This document shows positions 8,601-16,138 of a stretch of 16,262 nucleotides of DNA, one piece after another. Location of the stretch: NCBI GenBank assembly GCA_014381485.1, contig JACNLN010000080.1, positions 1 to 16,262 of the forward strand, read 5' to 3'. The stretch is from Fidelibacterota bacterium. GTDB lineage: Bacteria > Fidelibacterota > Marinisomatia > Marinisomatales > CAZVFT01. The translations under genes and the position numbers were made by a program. Position 1 is the first letter of the stretch. Each line of letters opens with the position of its first letter. Under the pieces are notes generated by a model. It was given only the letters and a program-made list of their open reading frames with translations. It ran no database searches and was not told where the DNA came from.

Positions 8601-9258
8601 AGGATTGAGTTTCTCTCTGCATACAAAGCGAATTAATAATTGGCAGGTTGATGCAAACTATACTTTACAGTATGCTGGTGGAACGGGATCCAACTCAAGT
8701 CGTCAGTATTCCATCGCCTGGTTAAGCGGAAACTTTCCAACGTTTGTATCACCTCTTGAGTATGATCAGCGGCATACGGGAAATCTTACTGTAGATTATC
8801 GAACAGGAAGTAGAGGTATATTGCGTAACTTCGGTGTAAACGTACTCTTTCAGTTTGGAAGCGGATTTCGTTATACACCATCCAACCCAAGATCTGAAGT
8901 ATTTGGCGGTTCTTTAGCGTACCATCCAACTGCAGCTCTTAATTCAGGTGTTGCACCCTGGACCTTTCAATGTGATCTCAGAGTGGATAAATCGTTTCGG
9001 GTTGGACCAACCAACCTGTCAGTATTTCTGTGGGTCCAAAATGCACTGGATCGTGAGAATATTGCATCTGTATACAACTCCACAGGTTTGCCGAACAATG
9101 ATGGATATCTTACCATTCCAGGTGGTATGGCATGGCTTGATGGTGTTGCGGTAGGAGGTAGTGCATTTGGATCAGATTTATACGAATCACGAATTAACAA
9201 TCCGTATAATTATTCTAAACCGAGAATTATTCGCTTAGGTGTAAGGTTGGATTTATAA
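5683..9258 (+). CDS. Large TonB-dependent receptor with calcium-loop-like inserts
   Basis: Predicted 1191-residue outer-membrane transporter. In order: signal peptide (about 1-21, ending VFAG), carboxypeptidase-regulatory-like domain (about 24-112, GYVTDNETDLPLVGVNILIEG), plug (about 115-240) with HVRGGRRDETAFYIDGVY (R167) and FGAEYGDANAGIVNITTKTG, then a long beta-barrel ending IIRLGVRLDL. Extracellular loops appear enlarged and include acidic Dx[DN]xDG motifs like dockerin or thrombospondin-3 calcium loops: D322 (DTNGNTIYD), D337 (DLDGDGIFD), D712 (DVNGDGSVD) and D821 (DIDNDGEKD). It is much longer than a usual siderophore receptor (about 700 residues) and closer in size to SusC-type receptors, but no SusD gene follows. 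The start has AGAGG six bases upstream. The next gene begins 52 bp downstream, suggesting an operon with the secreted protein and PorV-like gene. Substrate unknown. Confidence 0.9.
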   Translation: MNKQLGRFTLFIIFSIQLVFAGNFGKIIGYVTDNETDLPLVGVNILIEGTNMGSATNADGDYVILQVPPGIYDVSADYIGYAKVITRKVRVSADLTTKLDFGMRPEAIEGELVTVVAERPLFERSATNEVRVVRSEQIQNMPVRGYNSVAALQTGVVMDDNEELHVRGGRRDETAFYIDGVYTNNPYNLSRSGEIPNISMEELSMQIGGFGAEYGDANAGIVNITTKTGSDRMEFSSEAITDAFLSSTPSTLNEKPLAFSYGYNLLSGSLGGPVPMFNFIRFYSALEYLSMDDADPTSGYFPEYTGGLLLNGMPNNGEPFVDTNGNTIYDVGESFTDLDGDGIFDASDYLNVDIDDVSFKYGPKNGNWNNRISFNGNVLIDLNKLTGLAWKLKVGGNYYGEKRSDYLHARSLFAYYNDASSANSVGTDGNLLHRYNISEDLTKTMYAQLRGNIPGIENMFFYLQVSKFSDSYLYYDPVLKKGEGTFLYDDGTISDVEVPYIQYGKVTDYSGIPEWHYYDRDWVFWDEDSNEVIYDFYTFDTTNNIFNNDTTLISFLRIDSTDFTSSYWVLEDTQYVFNRIDYGDTSWINPLYSAVGTLPMPLEEWAYYTITGYNSSRYEKRETGHIGYKGSLTWQKGKHELKTGFEYRDNTVRYYRIAAGERLSRYFHNIPPYSSDQDRWAYVDTLDALVENNSDGILDYLQDDTDSWDGEDVNGDGSVDYDDYFDDYIFQGFKYSYAENIGYDITGEKKLDSGINGARKPLIGAFYLQDKVELDDLIMTLGLRYDYIDPANKIFNPKTGGNQNITITDAGTIAETVYWKDIDNDGEKDPREYTELNPTSVDSVGLSQQIPAEARTMWSPRIGFAFPVTDKTVFHAQYGKYLQQPELNRMFISYTRFLSNLQQGNYTTSANPEIQPVNTTAYEIGFKQFITPDVSVDATLFYKQMSGYIQIRNISARPTSYAIYVNGDYGTVKGLSFSLHTKRINNWQVDANYTLQYAGGTGSNSSRQYSIAWLSGNFPTFVSPLEYDQRHTGNLTVDYRTGSRGILRNFGVNVLFQFGSGFRYTPSNPRSEVFGGSLAYHPTAALNSGVAPWTFQCDLRVDKSFRVGPTNLSVFLWVQNALDRENIASVYNSTGLPNNDGYLTIPGGMAWLDGVAVGGSAFGSDLYESRINNPYNYSKPRIIRLGVRLDL

Positions 9259-9310
9259 TGTAAGATTAATTGCTAAGTTGTCTTCACAAAACAATATTAG
9301 GAGATGATTA

Positions 9311-12300
9311 ATGAAGCTAAATAAGACACTAGTGTTTGCAATAAGCTTAACCTTTTTATGGGGTGCTAAGCCAAATAATATCAATGAAAATGTTGAAAGT
9401 CTACCAGCTGGGATTCATAAGGCGATGGCAGCTGTGGAACGTACGATCTGGGATGGGAATCAGATTTCCACCTGGCACAGTAACAACGGTAATATTGTTG
9501 ATCACCACCTTACCGGCAATGCAGGTCTGGAATGGCCTAAAGGAGGTGGTAAGACGGCCGTGTTCTGTTCCGGATTATGGTTGGCAAGTGGTAAGTCAAG
9601 GGAACCGGGTGGAGACTGGGAAGAAGAAATACGAACGGCTGCTGCAGAATACACAGTGGAGTTTGTTCCCGGTACAATTGACGGAGAAAGTGGTCATATC
9701 TATGAAATTCATAGAGTAGAACTGGAAGCTTTTCTTAATAACGATTACGCAACGTATTCACAGATGTCCGCTGAAATTCCAGTGACAATTGTTGATGAGC
9801 GGGTAACCATTACCGTTCAATTTCCGACAGATGATTTTAAGAATTGGCCTGTTGACCATGGTGCCCCATGGGTAGATGCCAACGGTGATGGTGAATATAA
9901 TATTGAAGATGGCGACTATCCAGACATTCTTGGGGATCAATTTCACTGGTACGTTATGAACGATGGTGATGCTGCTATTCATACACCACTTTGGGGTACT
10001 GTACCAATGCGTGTGGAAATCCAAACCTCTGTCTTTGGGTACAACCAGGCCGGAGCTCTTGGTAATATTCTATTCACTCGATGGGTTATTATTAACAAGG
10101 GTTCTACGGAATTAGACAGCGTGTTTGTTTCCATTTGGCACGATGATGATGTTGGAGATGCCGAAGATGACTTTGTAGGTTGTGATACAAGCAAAAGTCT
10201 CGGTTACACGTATAATGAAGGTGAAGATTCTCATTATGGTGTCGAAGTACCGGCTGTTGGTGCTGACTTCTTTCAAGGACCACTGGTTCAATCTGCGGGA
10301 GATTCAGCGTCTATTTTAACCTGGTCGGCTGATAGTAGTTATTATGTTCGTGAGGTTCTTGGTTACAAAATGCTCCCTCTTACATCTTTTGCGAAATACA
10401 TCAATGGAGACCCACTATATCAGGATCCAGAAACATCAGAAGAAGCGTACCGGTATATGAATGGCCTTGTTGGTCTTACGGGTGAGCCTTTTGTAGATCC
10501 AACTACGGGTGAACCATCCGTATTTGTTCATCCTGGCGATCCAGTTGCAGGGACGGGATGGATCGATTATGACTCTGGTGATCGTCGTTATCTTATGACA
10601 TCTGGTCCTTTTTACCTTGGTCCTGGTGATATTCAGGAAGTAGTCGGTTGTATTATTATTGCTGGTGGTTCTAACTGGGCAAAATCCATTACAAAACTGA
10701 AATATTTTGACGACTTTGCTCAAGCTGCCTTTAATGTTAACTTTGATGTTTGCTCACCCCCGATTCCATCTGTATCCGTTGCACAGTTAGATGAGAAGAT
10801 CGTTCTCACATTCCAAGAGGGGAGTCAAAGCATAGAGGGATATAGCTGTGCGGACTATACCTTTGAAGGGTATAATATTTATCAGGGAGAATCATTAAAC
10901 GGTCCCTGGACGCGCATCGGGACATACGATATAGTGAATAATGTAAAAGTAATACTTGACCAGGTTCTGGATGATGAAACCGGTGAACTCATAGAGGTAC
11001 CTGCTCAATTTGGGACAGACTCTGGTCTTGATCACCAGTTCCAGATTGAATATGATAAAGTTCGTGGTTCTGGGCTTATCAACGGCAGAAAATATTATTT
11101 CTCTGTAACGGCTTATGCATACGATCCTGAAGCAGCTCAACGTGTCATTGAAAGCCCGATTGAAGCAATTATAGCCATTCCTATGGAACCCGGGTTAGGT
11201 GCTGATTTAGCTGCTACATCAAATGACACGATCGATGTAGAGCACACATCTGGTATCGCTGGAGCATCTGTAGTCGTTCAAGTGGTAGACCCATATCAGT
11301 TGACAAATGATGATTATGAGGTGTTTTTTGAATATGATTCTGTATCAGAGGAAAATAGCTGGAGTCTTGTAAACATTACTGATTATGATACAGTTATCTC
11401 CAATGAAACACGGCTCCTAAAAGAATCAATTAATATCACTGATGGGTTTATTTTGACATTTAGCGATGCCACGTTTGAGGCGCCTACAACTTCCAACCGT
11501 ACTGTACAGACAGTAGATGCTGATTCAGATACTAATACACAAATACTCTATTCGGAGGATAAGGGAATCTGGGCTGATTTTATGGGGGGATATGGATTTA
11601 CTGGCGGAACTAACGATAAAAGTCTATTGCAAAAAGATATACGGTTTGTATTTACAGATGAGCCACAAAAGGGGTATTATTGGAACGGTGCAGCGCCCAA
11701 CTTGGAAATGAAAGATGTCCCATTTGAAGTGTGGACTGTGGAGGATTCAGTTCGCATAAATGTTATGGCTTGGATACTCACAGGTGGGAAAGATGTGGTA
11801 TATTATGAGGATTATGAGATCGATCCGGGGACTGGGGATACGTTATCCACATTTGGGCGATTTTGGAACCACCAAATTGTTCCTATTTATGAACCGTATG
11901 ATACTACTGCTTCCTATACCGCCTGGGATGAAGGTAGTGAATCTCTGGGTTGGATTATGGTATATAATAAAGACGATACAAAATTCATTGCGGGTGATGA
12001 ATTTGAAGTAGGGTTTAATAATCCTATTTTCCCGGATGTGGATGAGTATGAATTTACCATCTCAGGTATGACAACTGCATCGAGTGATAAGATTGACTCT
12101 CAGCTGGATGCTATTAATGTCTTCCCAAATCCATATTTTGGTCAATATATGGAAGAGCGCAATCCACAGAATCGGCAAGTTATTTTTACTCATTTAGGAG
12201 TTGGAAGTCATACGATTCGCATCTTCACACTGGCAGGTGATTTGGTGAGAAAGATCGAACAGGAAAATGTATCTGAGAATGATGTGGACAATCTGATAAT

Positions 12301-12433
12301 TTGGGATTTAAGGAACGATTGGGGTATTCCTGTAGCATCAGGTATGTATATTGCTCATATTGAAACACCGTACGGTGAAAAAATATTAAAACTGGCTGTG
12401 ATTTTGCCAGAAGAACGATTGGACGTATATTAA
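9311..12433 (+). CDS. Large secreted protein with T9SS-like sorting domain
   Basis: A 1040-residue exported protein. The N terminus (MKLNKTLVFAISLTFLWGA) is a signal peptide. Residues about 30-470 form a large region of unknown family with an EF-hand-like acidic loop at D189 (DANGDGEYNIEDGD) and many aromatics. About 480-630 resembles a fibronectin-III module (EGYNIYQGESLNGPW at 519, then GRKYYFSVTAYAYD). The region about 640-930 is beta-rich and unrecognised. The end (about 935-1032) fits a T9SS type-A sorting domain: VFPNPYFG (V937), IRIFTLAGDLVRKI, WDLRNDWGIPVASGMYIAHI, KILKLAVI. Eight further residues (LPEERLDV region) follow, which is unusual because such domains commonly end at the last strand. 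The start is set by AGGAG (9299-9303), seven bases upstream. It lies between a TonB receptor and a PorV-like gene. No enzymatic motif was found; it may be a surface structural or binding protein. Confidence 0.82.
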   Translation: MKLNKTLVFAISLTFLWGAKPNNINENVESLPAGIHKAMAAVERTIWDGNQISTWHSNNGNIVDHHLTGNAGLEWPKGGGKTAVFCSGLWLASGKSREPGGDWEEEIRTAAAEYTVEFVPGTIDGESGHIYEIHRVELEAFLNNDYATYSQMSAEIPVTIVDERVTITVQFPTDDFKNWPVDHGAPWVDANGDGEYNIEDGDYPDILGDQFHWYVMNDGDAAIHTPLWGTVPMRVEIQTSVFGYNQAGALGNILFTRWVIINKGSTELDSVFVSIWHDDDVGDAEDDFVGCDTSKSLGYTYNEGEDSHYGVEVPAVGADFFQGPLVQSAGDSASILTWSADSSYYVREVLGYKMLPLTSFAKYINGDPLYQDPETSEEAYRYMNGLVGLTGEPFVDPTTGEPSVFVHPGDPVAGTGWIDYDSGDRRYLMTSGPFYLGPGDIQEVVGCIIIAGGSNWAKSITKLKYFDDFAQAAFNVNFDVCSPPIPSVSVAQLDEKIVLTFQEGSQSIEGYSCADYTFEGYNIYQGESLNGPWTRIGTYDIVNNVKVILDQVLDDETGELIEVPAQFGTDSGLDHQFQIEYDKVRGSGLINGRKYYFSVTAYAYDPEAAQRVIESPIEAIIAIPMEPGLGADLAATSNDTIDVEHTSGIAGASVVVQVVDPYQLTNDDYEVFFEYDSVSEENSWSLVNITDYDTVISNETRLLKESINITDGFILTFSDATFEAPTTSNRTVQTVDADSDTNTQILYSEDKGIWADFMGGYGFTGGTNDKSLLQKDIRFVFTDEPQKGYYWNGAAPNLEMKDVPFEVWTVEDSVRINVMAWILTGGKDVVYYEDYEIDPGTGDTLSTFGRFWNHQIVPIYEPYDTTASYTAWDEGSESLGWIMVYNKDDTKFIAGDEFEVGFNNPIFPDVDEYEFTISGMTTASSDKIDSQLDAINVFPNPYFGQYMEERNPQNRQVIFTHLGVGSHTIRIFTLAGDLVRKIEQENVSENDVDNLIIWDLRNDWGIPVASGMYIAHIETPYGEKILKLAVILPEERLDVY

Positions 12434-12465
12434 TAATATAATATTGAAAAATGGGGATTAAACAT

Positions 12466-13575
12466 ATGTTTAAATCAACGCATTTCCGTAATCTATCGAT
12501 AATCTTCATCCTAGCGCTTTTTATTGTTAATTTAGCAGAAGCGGGTAGTAAAAGACGTCGTGGAACCGCAGGAGCGCAGGAATTATTAATTCCTGTTGGT
12601 GCCCGGAATATTGCTATGTCTGGTGCCTTTGTAGCAGGTCTTAGTGGTGTTGAAGCGGCAGCATATAATCCTGCTGGTGTGGCAGGGATGATGAGTAATG
12701 GTCAAGCAATGTTTTCCCGAAACAATTGGATTGCGGATATTAATGTGAATTACGCTGCAGTAGCATCCAATTTTGGTGGGAAGAACTTCTTCGGTGTAAC
12801 TTTCCGAAATATCGATTTTGGTGATATTATGGTAACAACGGCCGAAGAACCCGATGGAACCGGTGAAACATTCTCACCTAATTACGTAACCATTGGGTTT
12901 TTATTCTCTCGGAAAATGACAGACCGAATACTTTTTGGTGCGGATATTAAATTCGTTCACGAAGGCATTATGCGTGAAAGTGCTAACGGGTTTGTGATTG
13001 ATGCGGGTGTACAGTATACGACAGGCACTAACGGGATACGACTCGGTGCCACCGTTAAAAATCTTGGCTTGAATATGTGGTTTAATGGTCCGGATCTTGA
13101 GGGAATGTATCAACCAGAGGGAAGCGAACCTGGATCAAGTAATGAACCCCGTCGTGTCCATTCTCAAGATTATGAGATGCCTACTAGCCTTGAATTAGGT
13201 GTTTCTTATGGTCCAGTCAATTTGGGGATAGGCAATGTGACCCTTGCCACATCTTTTTTAAACAACAACTTCTCTTTCGATGAATATCGCCTTGGAGGAG
13301 AGTTTATCTTTATGAATATGCTCTATCTCCGGGGTGGATTTGTCATTGCGTTTGATCCTGAACCGTTTGGTGCTGATAATATAGAAGGGACAGATGATGA
13401 CGAGGAAGATGAGCAGTGGATATATGATTCAGAAAAGTTTCTGTTTGGACCCTCTTTTGGATTTGGACTTAATTCCGAGAAAGTAACAGGGATGGATCTT
13501 ACCATTGACTATGCTTACCGTTCCGCTAAGTGGTTTGAGGATTCGCAGTGGATTACGATTTCACTAGGTTTTTAA
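12466..13575 (+). CDS. PorV/PorQ-family outer-membrane protein
   Basis: A predicted 14-strand-type (FadL-like) outer-membrane barrel of 369 residues. The signal peptide ends near LAEA, followed by SKRRRGTAGAQELLIPVGARNIAMSGAFVAG and GVEAAAYNPAGVAG, the conserved N-terminal signature of PorV/PorQ proteins. The barrel follows, with SRKMTDRILFGADIKFVHEGI and a C-terminal aromatic strand ending in F. An acidic insert (GTDDDEEDEQW) lies near residue 310. In the type IX system PorV carries cargo from the translocon to the attachment complex by its sorting domain. An in-frame ATG at 12451 is possible, but GGGGA (12453-12457) sits eight bases before ATG 12466, and the signal peptide is better from there. 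It begins 32 bp after the cargo gene, so it may be a dedicated shuttle for the neighbouring secreted proteins. It may equally be a paralogue with another role. Confidence 0.85.
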   Translation: MFKSTHFRNLSIIFILALFIVNLAEAGSKRRRGTAGAQELLIPVGARNIAMSGAFVAGLSGVEAAAYNPAGVAGMMSNGQAMFSRNNWIADINVNYAAVASNFGGKNFFGVTFRNIDFGDIMVTTAEEPDGTGETFSPNYVTIGFLFSRKMTDRILFGADIKFVHEGIMRESANGFVIDAGVQYTTGTNGIRLGATVKNLGLNMWFNGPDLEGMYQPEGSEPGSSNEPRRVHSQDYEMPTSLELGVSYGPVNLGIGNVTLATSFLNNNFSFDEYRLGGEFIFMNMLYLRGGFVIAFDPEPFGADNIEGTDDDEEDEQWIYDSEKFLFGPSFGFGLNSEKVTGMDLTIDYAYRSAKWFEDSQWITISLGF

Positions 13576-13668
13576 GAAGGTTAAAACTTACGTCCTGATC
13601 AGCAAAGATAGTCATGCGACAGGAATCACAGGTGTGTTGAGATACTTTGCTTCAGGAGGTTAGATACG

Positions 13669-13715
13669 AAGAGGGGTAATAGTAAAAATGTTTGAAGTAA
13701 TACTATACTCCTCTT
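13669..13715 (+). promoter_or_regulatory. Imperfect hairpin in the leader of the last gene
   Basis: AAGAGGGGTAATAGTA (13669-13684) pairs with TACTATACTCCTCTT (13701-13715): 15 pairs in RNA counting one G-U, with a single bulged A and a 16-nt loop. No T-run follows, so it does not look like an intrinsic terminator. It may stabilise the downstream mRNA or be a processing or regulatory site between the PorV-like gene and the cargo gene. Confidence 0.5.
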
Positions 13716-13718
13716 GAA

Positions 13719-13730
13719 GTTCACGTGAAC
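13719..13730. promoter_or_regulatory. 12-bp perfect palindrome, operator-like
   Basis: GTTCACGTGAAC is a perfect dyad 20 bp upstream of the cargo gene start. It directly follows the hairpin and precedes the Shine-Dalgarno AGGAG (13741-13745). Its form suits a dimeric repressor or activator site, but a single copy could be chance. Confidence 0.4.
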
Positions 13731-13750
13731 AATATAAATAAGGAGTTAAC

Positions 13751-16087
13751 ATGAACAGAAAGATGATAATGATTATCGTGTTGATGTTTGCCCTAACATG
13801 GTCTTTAACAGCAGCAAATATGGACATAGCCAGTGAGGACAACAGAACGAATTCACACGTAGCGATTGATAACAGGTCATCTGAAGCGGTTATCCCTGAT
13901 GTGCCGGAGCTCATGGAGGACGATGTAATAGTTGTTTGGCCCAATAATGAATACAAGAACGTATACATTAACGGCCGTAGTACAGCTGATACTATGTTTT
14001 ACTGTTCGGCGCCAGGAGCTTGGTTCAGTTTCGTACCTGGTGAGTTTGAGTTAGTTATGTACAAAATGGAAGCTGATGGTATCATTAAAGGGATAAACCC
14101 CCACGTCTACGCGTGGGCTGATACTTCTGCTACTTCTCAAGACCAAATGGAAGTTAGTATCTGGACTGTGACATACCCGATGGGGTCTGATGGTAATCCG
14201 TATCCCAGCACTTTCGTAGATGGTAACGGATGGGCAGGATACTATTGGGATGGTGTGGATAATACCAGGCCCTATTTCCAGACTGCTGGTTACCTCGATT
14301 ACTATGGAGACGAGGAAGAGGAGGTAGGTCCCTGTGGTGGAGAAGCTGCAAACCCCGCTGCTCAGGATCTTGTGGCAACTCAGGTCTGGCCAGCTTCACC
14401 TTTCATACATGCCACATTCACACCTACTACAGCACCGGCGGGAGAAGATAACTGGATAGCTACCATCGACTATGGAAGTGAACCCACATTCCTGCAGGAT
14501 GAGTGGGTTGGAATAGTGATAGAAAACCAGGGGGATAGTGTTGAGGCGAGTGGTTTCAGGTACTGTGAAGGAGATGGGCTTGTAGATCCTTGGGTATTTG
14601 CTAAGTTCTACAATCAATGTGATGGTACATCTGGTGAAGGTGGGTGGCATATCCGTCACTGGATACTGGATTGGCCAATGGCTGTTGAGCTTACCGGTGA
14701 CAGAGGCCCTGTCTTCCATTCTTACACCATGCTTCCCACAACGCTTTCTACCGGGGATCGTACGGTTACTGCTGTTATTACTGATGACAACCCATCAGGT
14801 GGTGCTGCGGGTATTGCAAGCGCGAGCTTGTTCTACACGACAGATACCGTCTATACAGAAGTAACCTTGACAAACACAAGTGGTGACACATTTACAGCTG
14901 ACATACCTGGTCAGGTACCAGGAACGATTGTTACCTACTATCTGTCAGCCACTGACGTAGGTACCCCGCCAAATACAACTACGGTCACGGCAGTTACTTA
15001 CAGGATATTTGAGCCAGTTGAGGATAACTTGTTCATCTATAATAGCGATCTGTTTGCATCTTGGATTATGGGTTATTATCTAATGGGTGTAGAGGATACA
15101 CTATTTGCGACTGATTTCTGGGCTTATGGTGGAGGAACGGCTGAACTCTTTGGCAACTATAACACCATTATTGAAGTTTCCGGTGGTGGACCTATTTTCT
15201 GTGATGATACAGATGACCTGAGTGCATGGTTGGATGAGGGTAGTAAAAACTACATCTCGGCTGGTGATGAGTGGCTGGGCGCCTGTTTCTATGGATGGGA
15301 TCCGGTTGATATTGTAGCTGGTGAATTTACATATGACTATCTTGGTTTGGACTACTACTATCCAGATATTAACTATTCTACAAGCGGTGACCAGAGTGGA
15401 ATCTCCAGATTGATTACTGTTGCAGATGATGATATTTCTGGAGTCCTGCATACATTCCTTGGGGATTCATTGAACCTGAATTATAATCCAGACTATGAGA
15501 TTGGTGCGGACAACTGGTTGGACGGTGTCGAACCTACCGTTGATGCCAGTGTTTCCTTCTATGGTGTCAGTGGTATTCTGGATTCCCTTGGTGTACCAAC
15601 GGGTACCGATACACTGCCATCAGCTACATATATGGAGTTGGCCAGTGGTAGTAAAACCGCTTGGTTCGGTTTTGATGTTCTGAGTGTAGATGCTGGTGTC
15701 GGTGCCGGGCACGATTATTGGATTGGTATTTATCCGGAAGGTCCGATTCCACAAACTCTAATGTGGATGGATGCTATCGCAAGTGTTGATGATGATGCGC
15801 AGGTTCCATCAACCTTTGCTCTTCATCAGAACTATCCGAATCCGTTCAACCCGGTGACTTCCATTGACTTCGTGCTTCCAAGTGATGGTAATGTTACTTT
15901 GACGGTTTATAACCTGCTTGGTCAGCAAGTAACCACGCTTGTTAACGATTTTCGCAGAGCAGGCACACACACTATTACCTGGAACGGTAGGAATGAACTT
16001 GGTCGGGATGTCAGTACTGGTGTCTATCTGTACAGGATCGATGCTGGTGATTTCTCGGCAACTAAGAAGATGGTCTTACTTAAGTAA
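13751..16087 (+). CDS. T9SS type-A cargo protein, multidomain
   Basis: A 778-residue secreted protein. Signal peptide about 1-21 (MIMIIVLMFALTWSLTAA). Residues about 45-315 are an unrecognised beta-rich region with several cysteines (YCSAPG, GPCGGEA, RYCEGDG, NQCDGTSG). About 318-420 is an Ig/FN3-like module (ASLFYTTD...VPGTIVTYYLSATDVG). About 427-640 starts LFIYNSD and includes NYNTIIEVSGGG and a D/L-rich stretch before YISAGDEWLG, a pattern reminiscent of the ThuA/glutamine-amidotransferase-like fold found in FCB secreted proteins, a tentative call. Residues about 687-778 are a clear T9SS type-A sorting domain: FALHQNYPNPFNPVTSIDF, LTVYNLLGQQVTTLV, ITWNGRNELGRDVSTGVYLYRI, ending KKMVLLK. 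AGGAG lies five bases before the ATG. By eye it is richer in G+C than the upstream genes. It is separated from the PorV-like gene by 175 bp and closed by a strong terminator, so it may be its own unit. Function unknown; exported and processed or anchored at the surface. Confidence 0.87.
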   Translation: MNRKMIMIIVLMFALTWSLTAANMDIASEDNRTNSHVAIDNRSSEAVIPDVPELMEDDVIVVWPNNEYKNVYINGRSTADTMFYCSAPGAWFSFVPGEFELVMYKMEADGIIKGINPHVYAWADTSATSQDQMEVSIWTVTYPMGSDGNPYPSTFVDGNGWAGYYWDGVDNTRPYFQTAGYLDYYGDEEEEVGPCGGEAANPAAQDLVATQVWPASPFIHATFTPTTAPAGEDNWIATIDYGSEPTFLQDEWVGIVIENQGDSVEASGFRYCEGDGLVDPWVFAKFYNQCDGTSGEGGWHIRHWILDWPMAVELTGDRGPVFHSYTMLPTTLSTGDRTVTAVITDDNPSGGAAGIASASLFYTTDTVYTEVTLTNTSGDTFTADIPGQVPGTIVTYYLSATDVGTPPNTTTVTAVTYRIFEPVEDNLFIYNSDLFASWIMGYYLMGVEDTLFATDFWAYGGGTAELFGNYNTIIEVSGGGPIFCDDTDDLSAWLDEGSKNYISAGDEWLGACFYGWDPVDIVAGEFTYDYLGLDYYYPDINYSTSGDQSGISRLITVADDDISGVLHTFLGDSLNLNYNPDYEIGADNWLDGVEPTVDASVSFYGVSGILDSLGVPTGTDTLPSATYMELASGSKTAWFGFDVLSVDAGVGAGHDYWIGIYPEGPIPQTLMWMDAIASVDDDAQVPSTFALHQNYPNPFNPVTSIDFVLPSDGNVTLTVYNLLGQQVTTLVNDFRRAGTHTITWNGRNELGRDVSTGVYLYRIDAGDFSATKKMVLLK

Positions 16088-16107
16088 GACTTCATTTCGA
16101 CGATTAG

Positions 16108-16138
16108 AAAAAGGGCAGCTTTTTTGCTGCCCTTTTTT
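16108..16138 (+). terminator. Intrinsic terminator after the cargo gene
   Basis: GGGCAGC (16113-16119) and GCTGCCC (16126-16132) form a perfect GC-rich stem around a T6 loop, followed by six T and preceded by five A, so it could act in both directions. It starts 20 bp after the stop codon and closes the rightmost transcription unit. Confidence 0.92.

Larger units (their letters stand above)
13576..13750 (+). other. Structured intergenic region before the last cargo gene
   Basis: This 175-bp gap holds an imperfect hairpin (13669-13715) and a 12-bp palindrome (13719-13730). A weak promoter-like pair, TTGAGA (13637-13642), 17 bp, TTAGAT (13660-13665), may drive the downstream gene. An AGGAGG at 13654-13659 has no start codon at a usable distance. 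No gene is supported here. Confidence 0.45.

Noticed and set aside
9311..12433. SusD-like partner of the large TonB receptor
   Set aside because: No lipoprotein signal and no SusD-like helical repeat pattern. The protein has a plain signal peptide and a T9SS-like C-terminal domain.
12451..12465. Earlier ATG for the PorV-like gene
   Set aside because: No Shine-Dalgarno precedes it, while GGGGA lies eight bases before ATG 12466 and the signal peptide is more typical from there.
13688..13714. Eight-codon frame in the loop and right arm of the leader hairpin
   Set aside because: No properly spaced Shine-Dalgarno and no regulatory codon run, so a leader peptide is not supported.
15101..15451. 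Long antisense open frame of 116 codons
   Set aside because: It is the shadow of the cargo gene, whose + strand frame carries clear domains and a sorting signal. Other long antisense frames in the window were rejected for the same reason.
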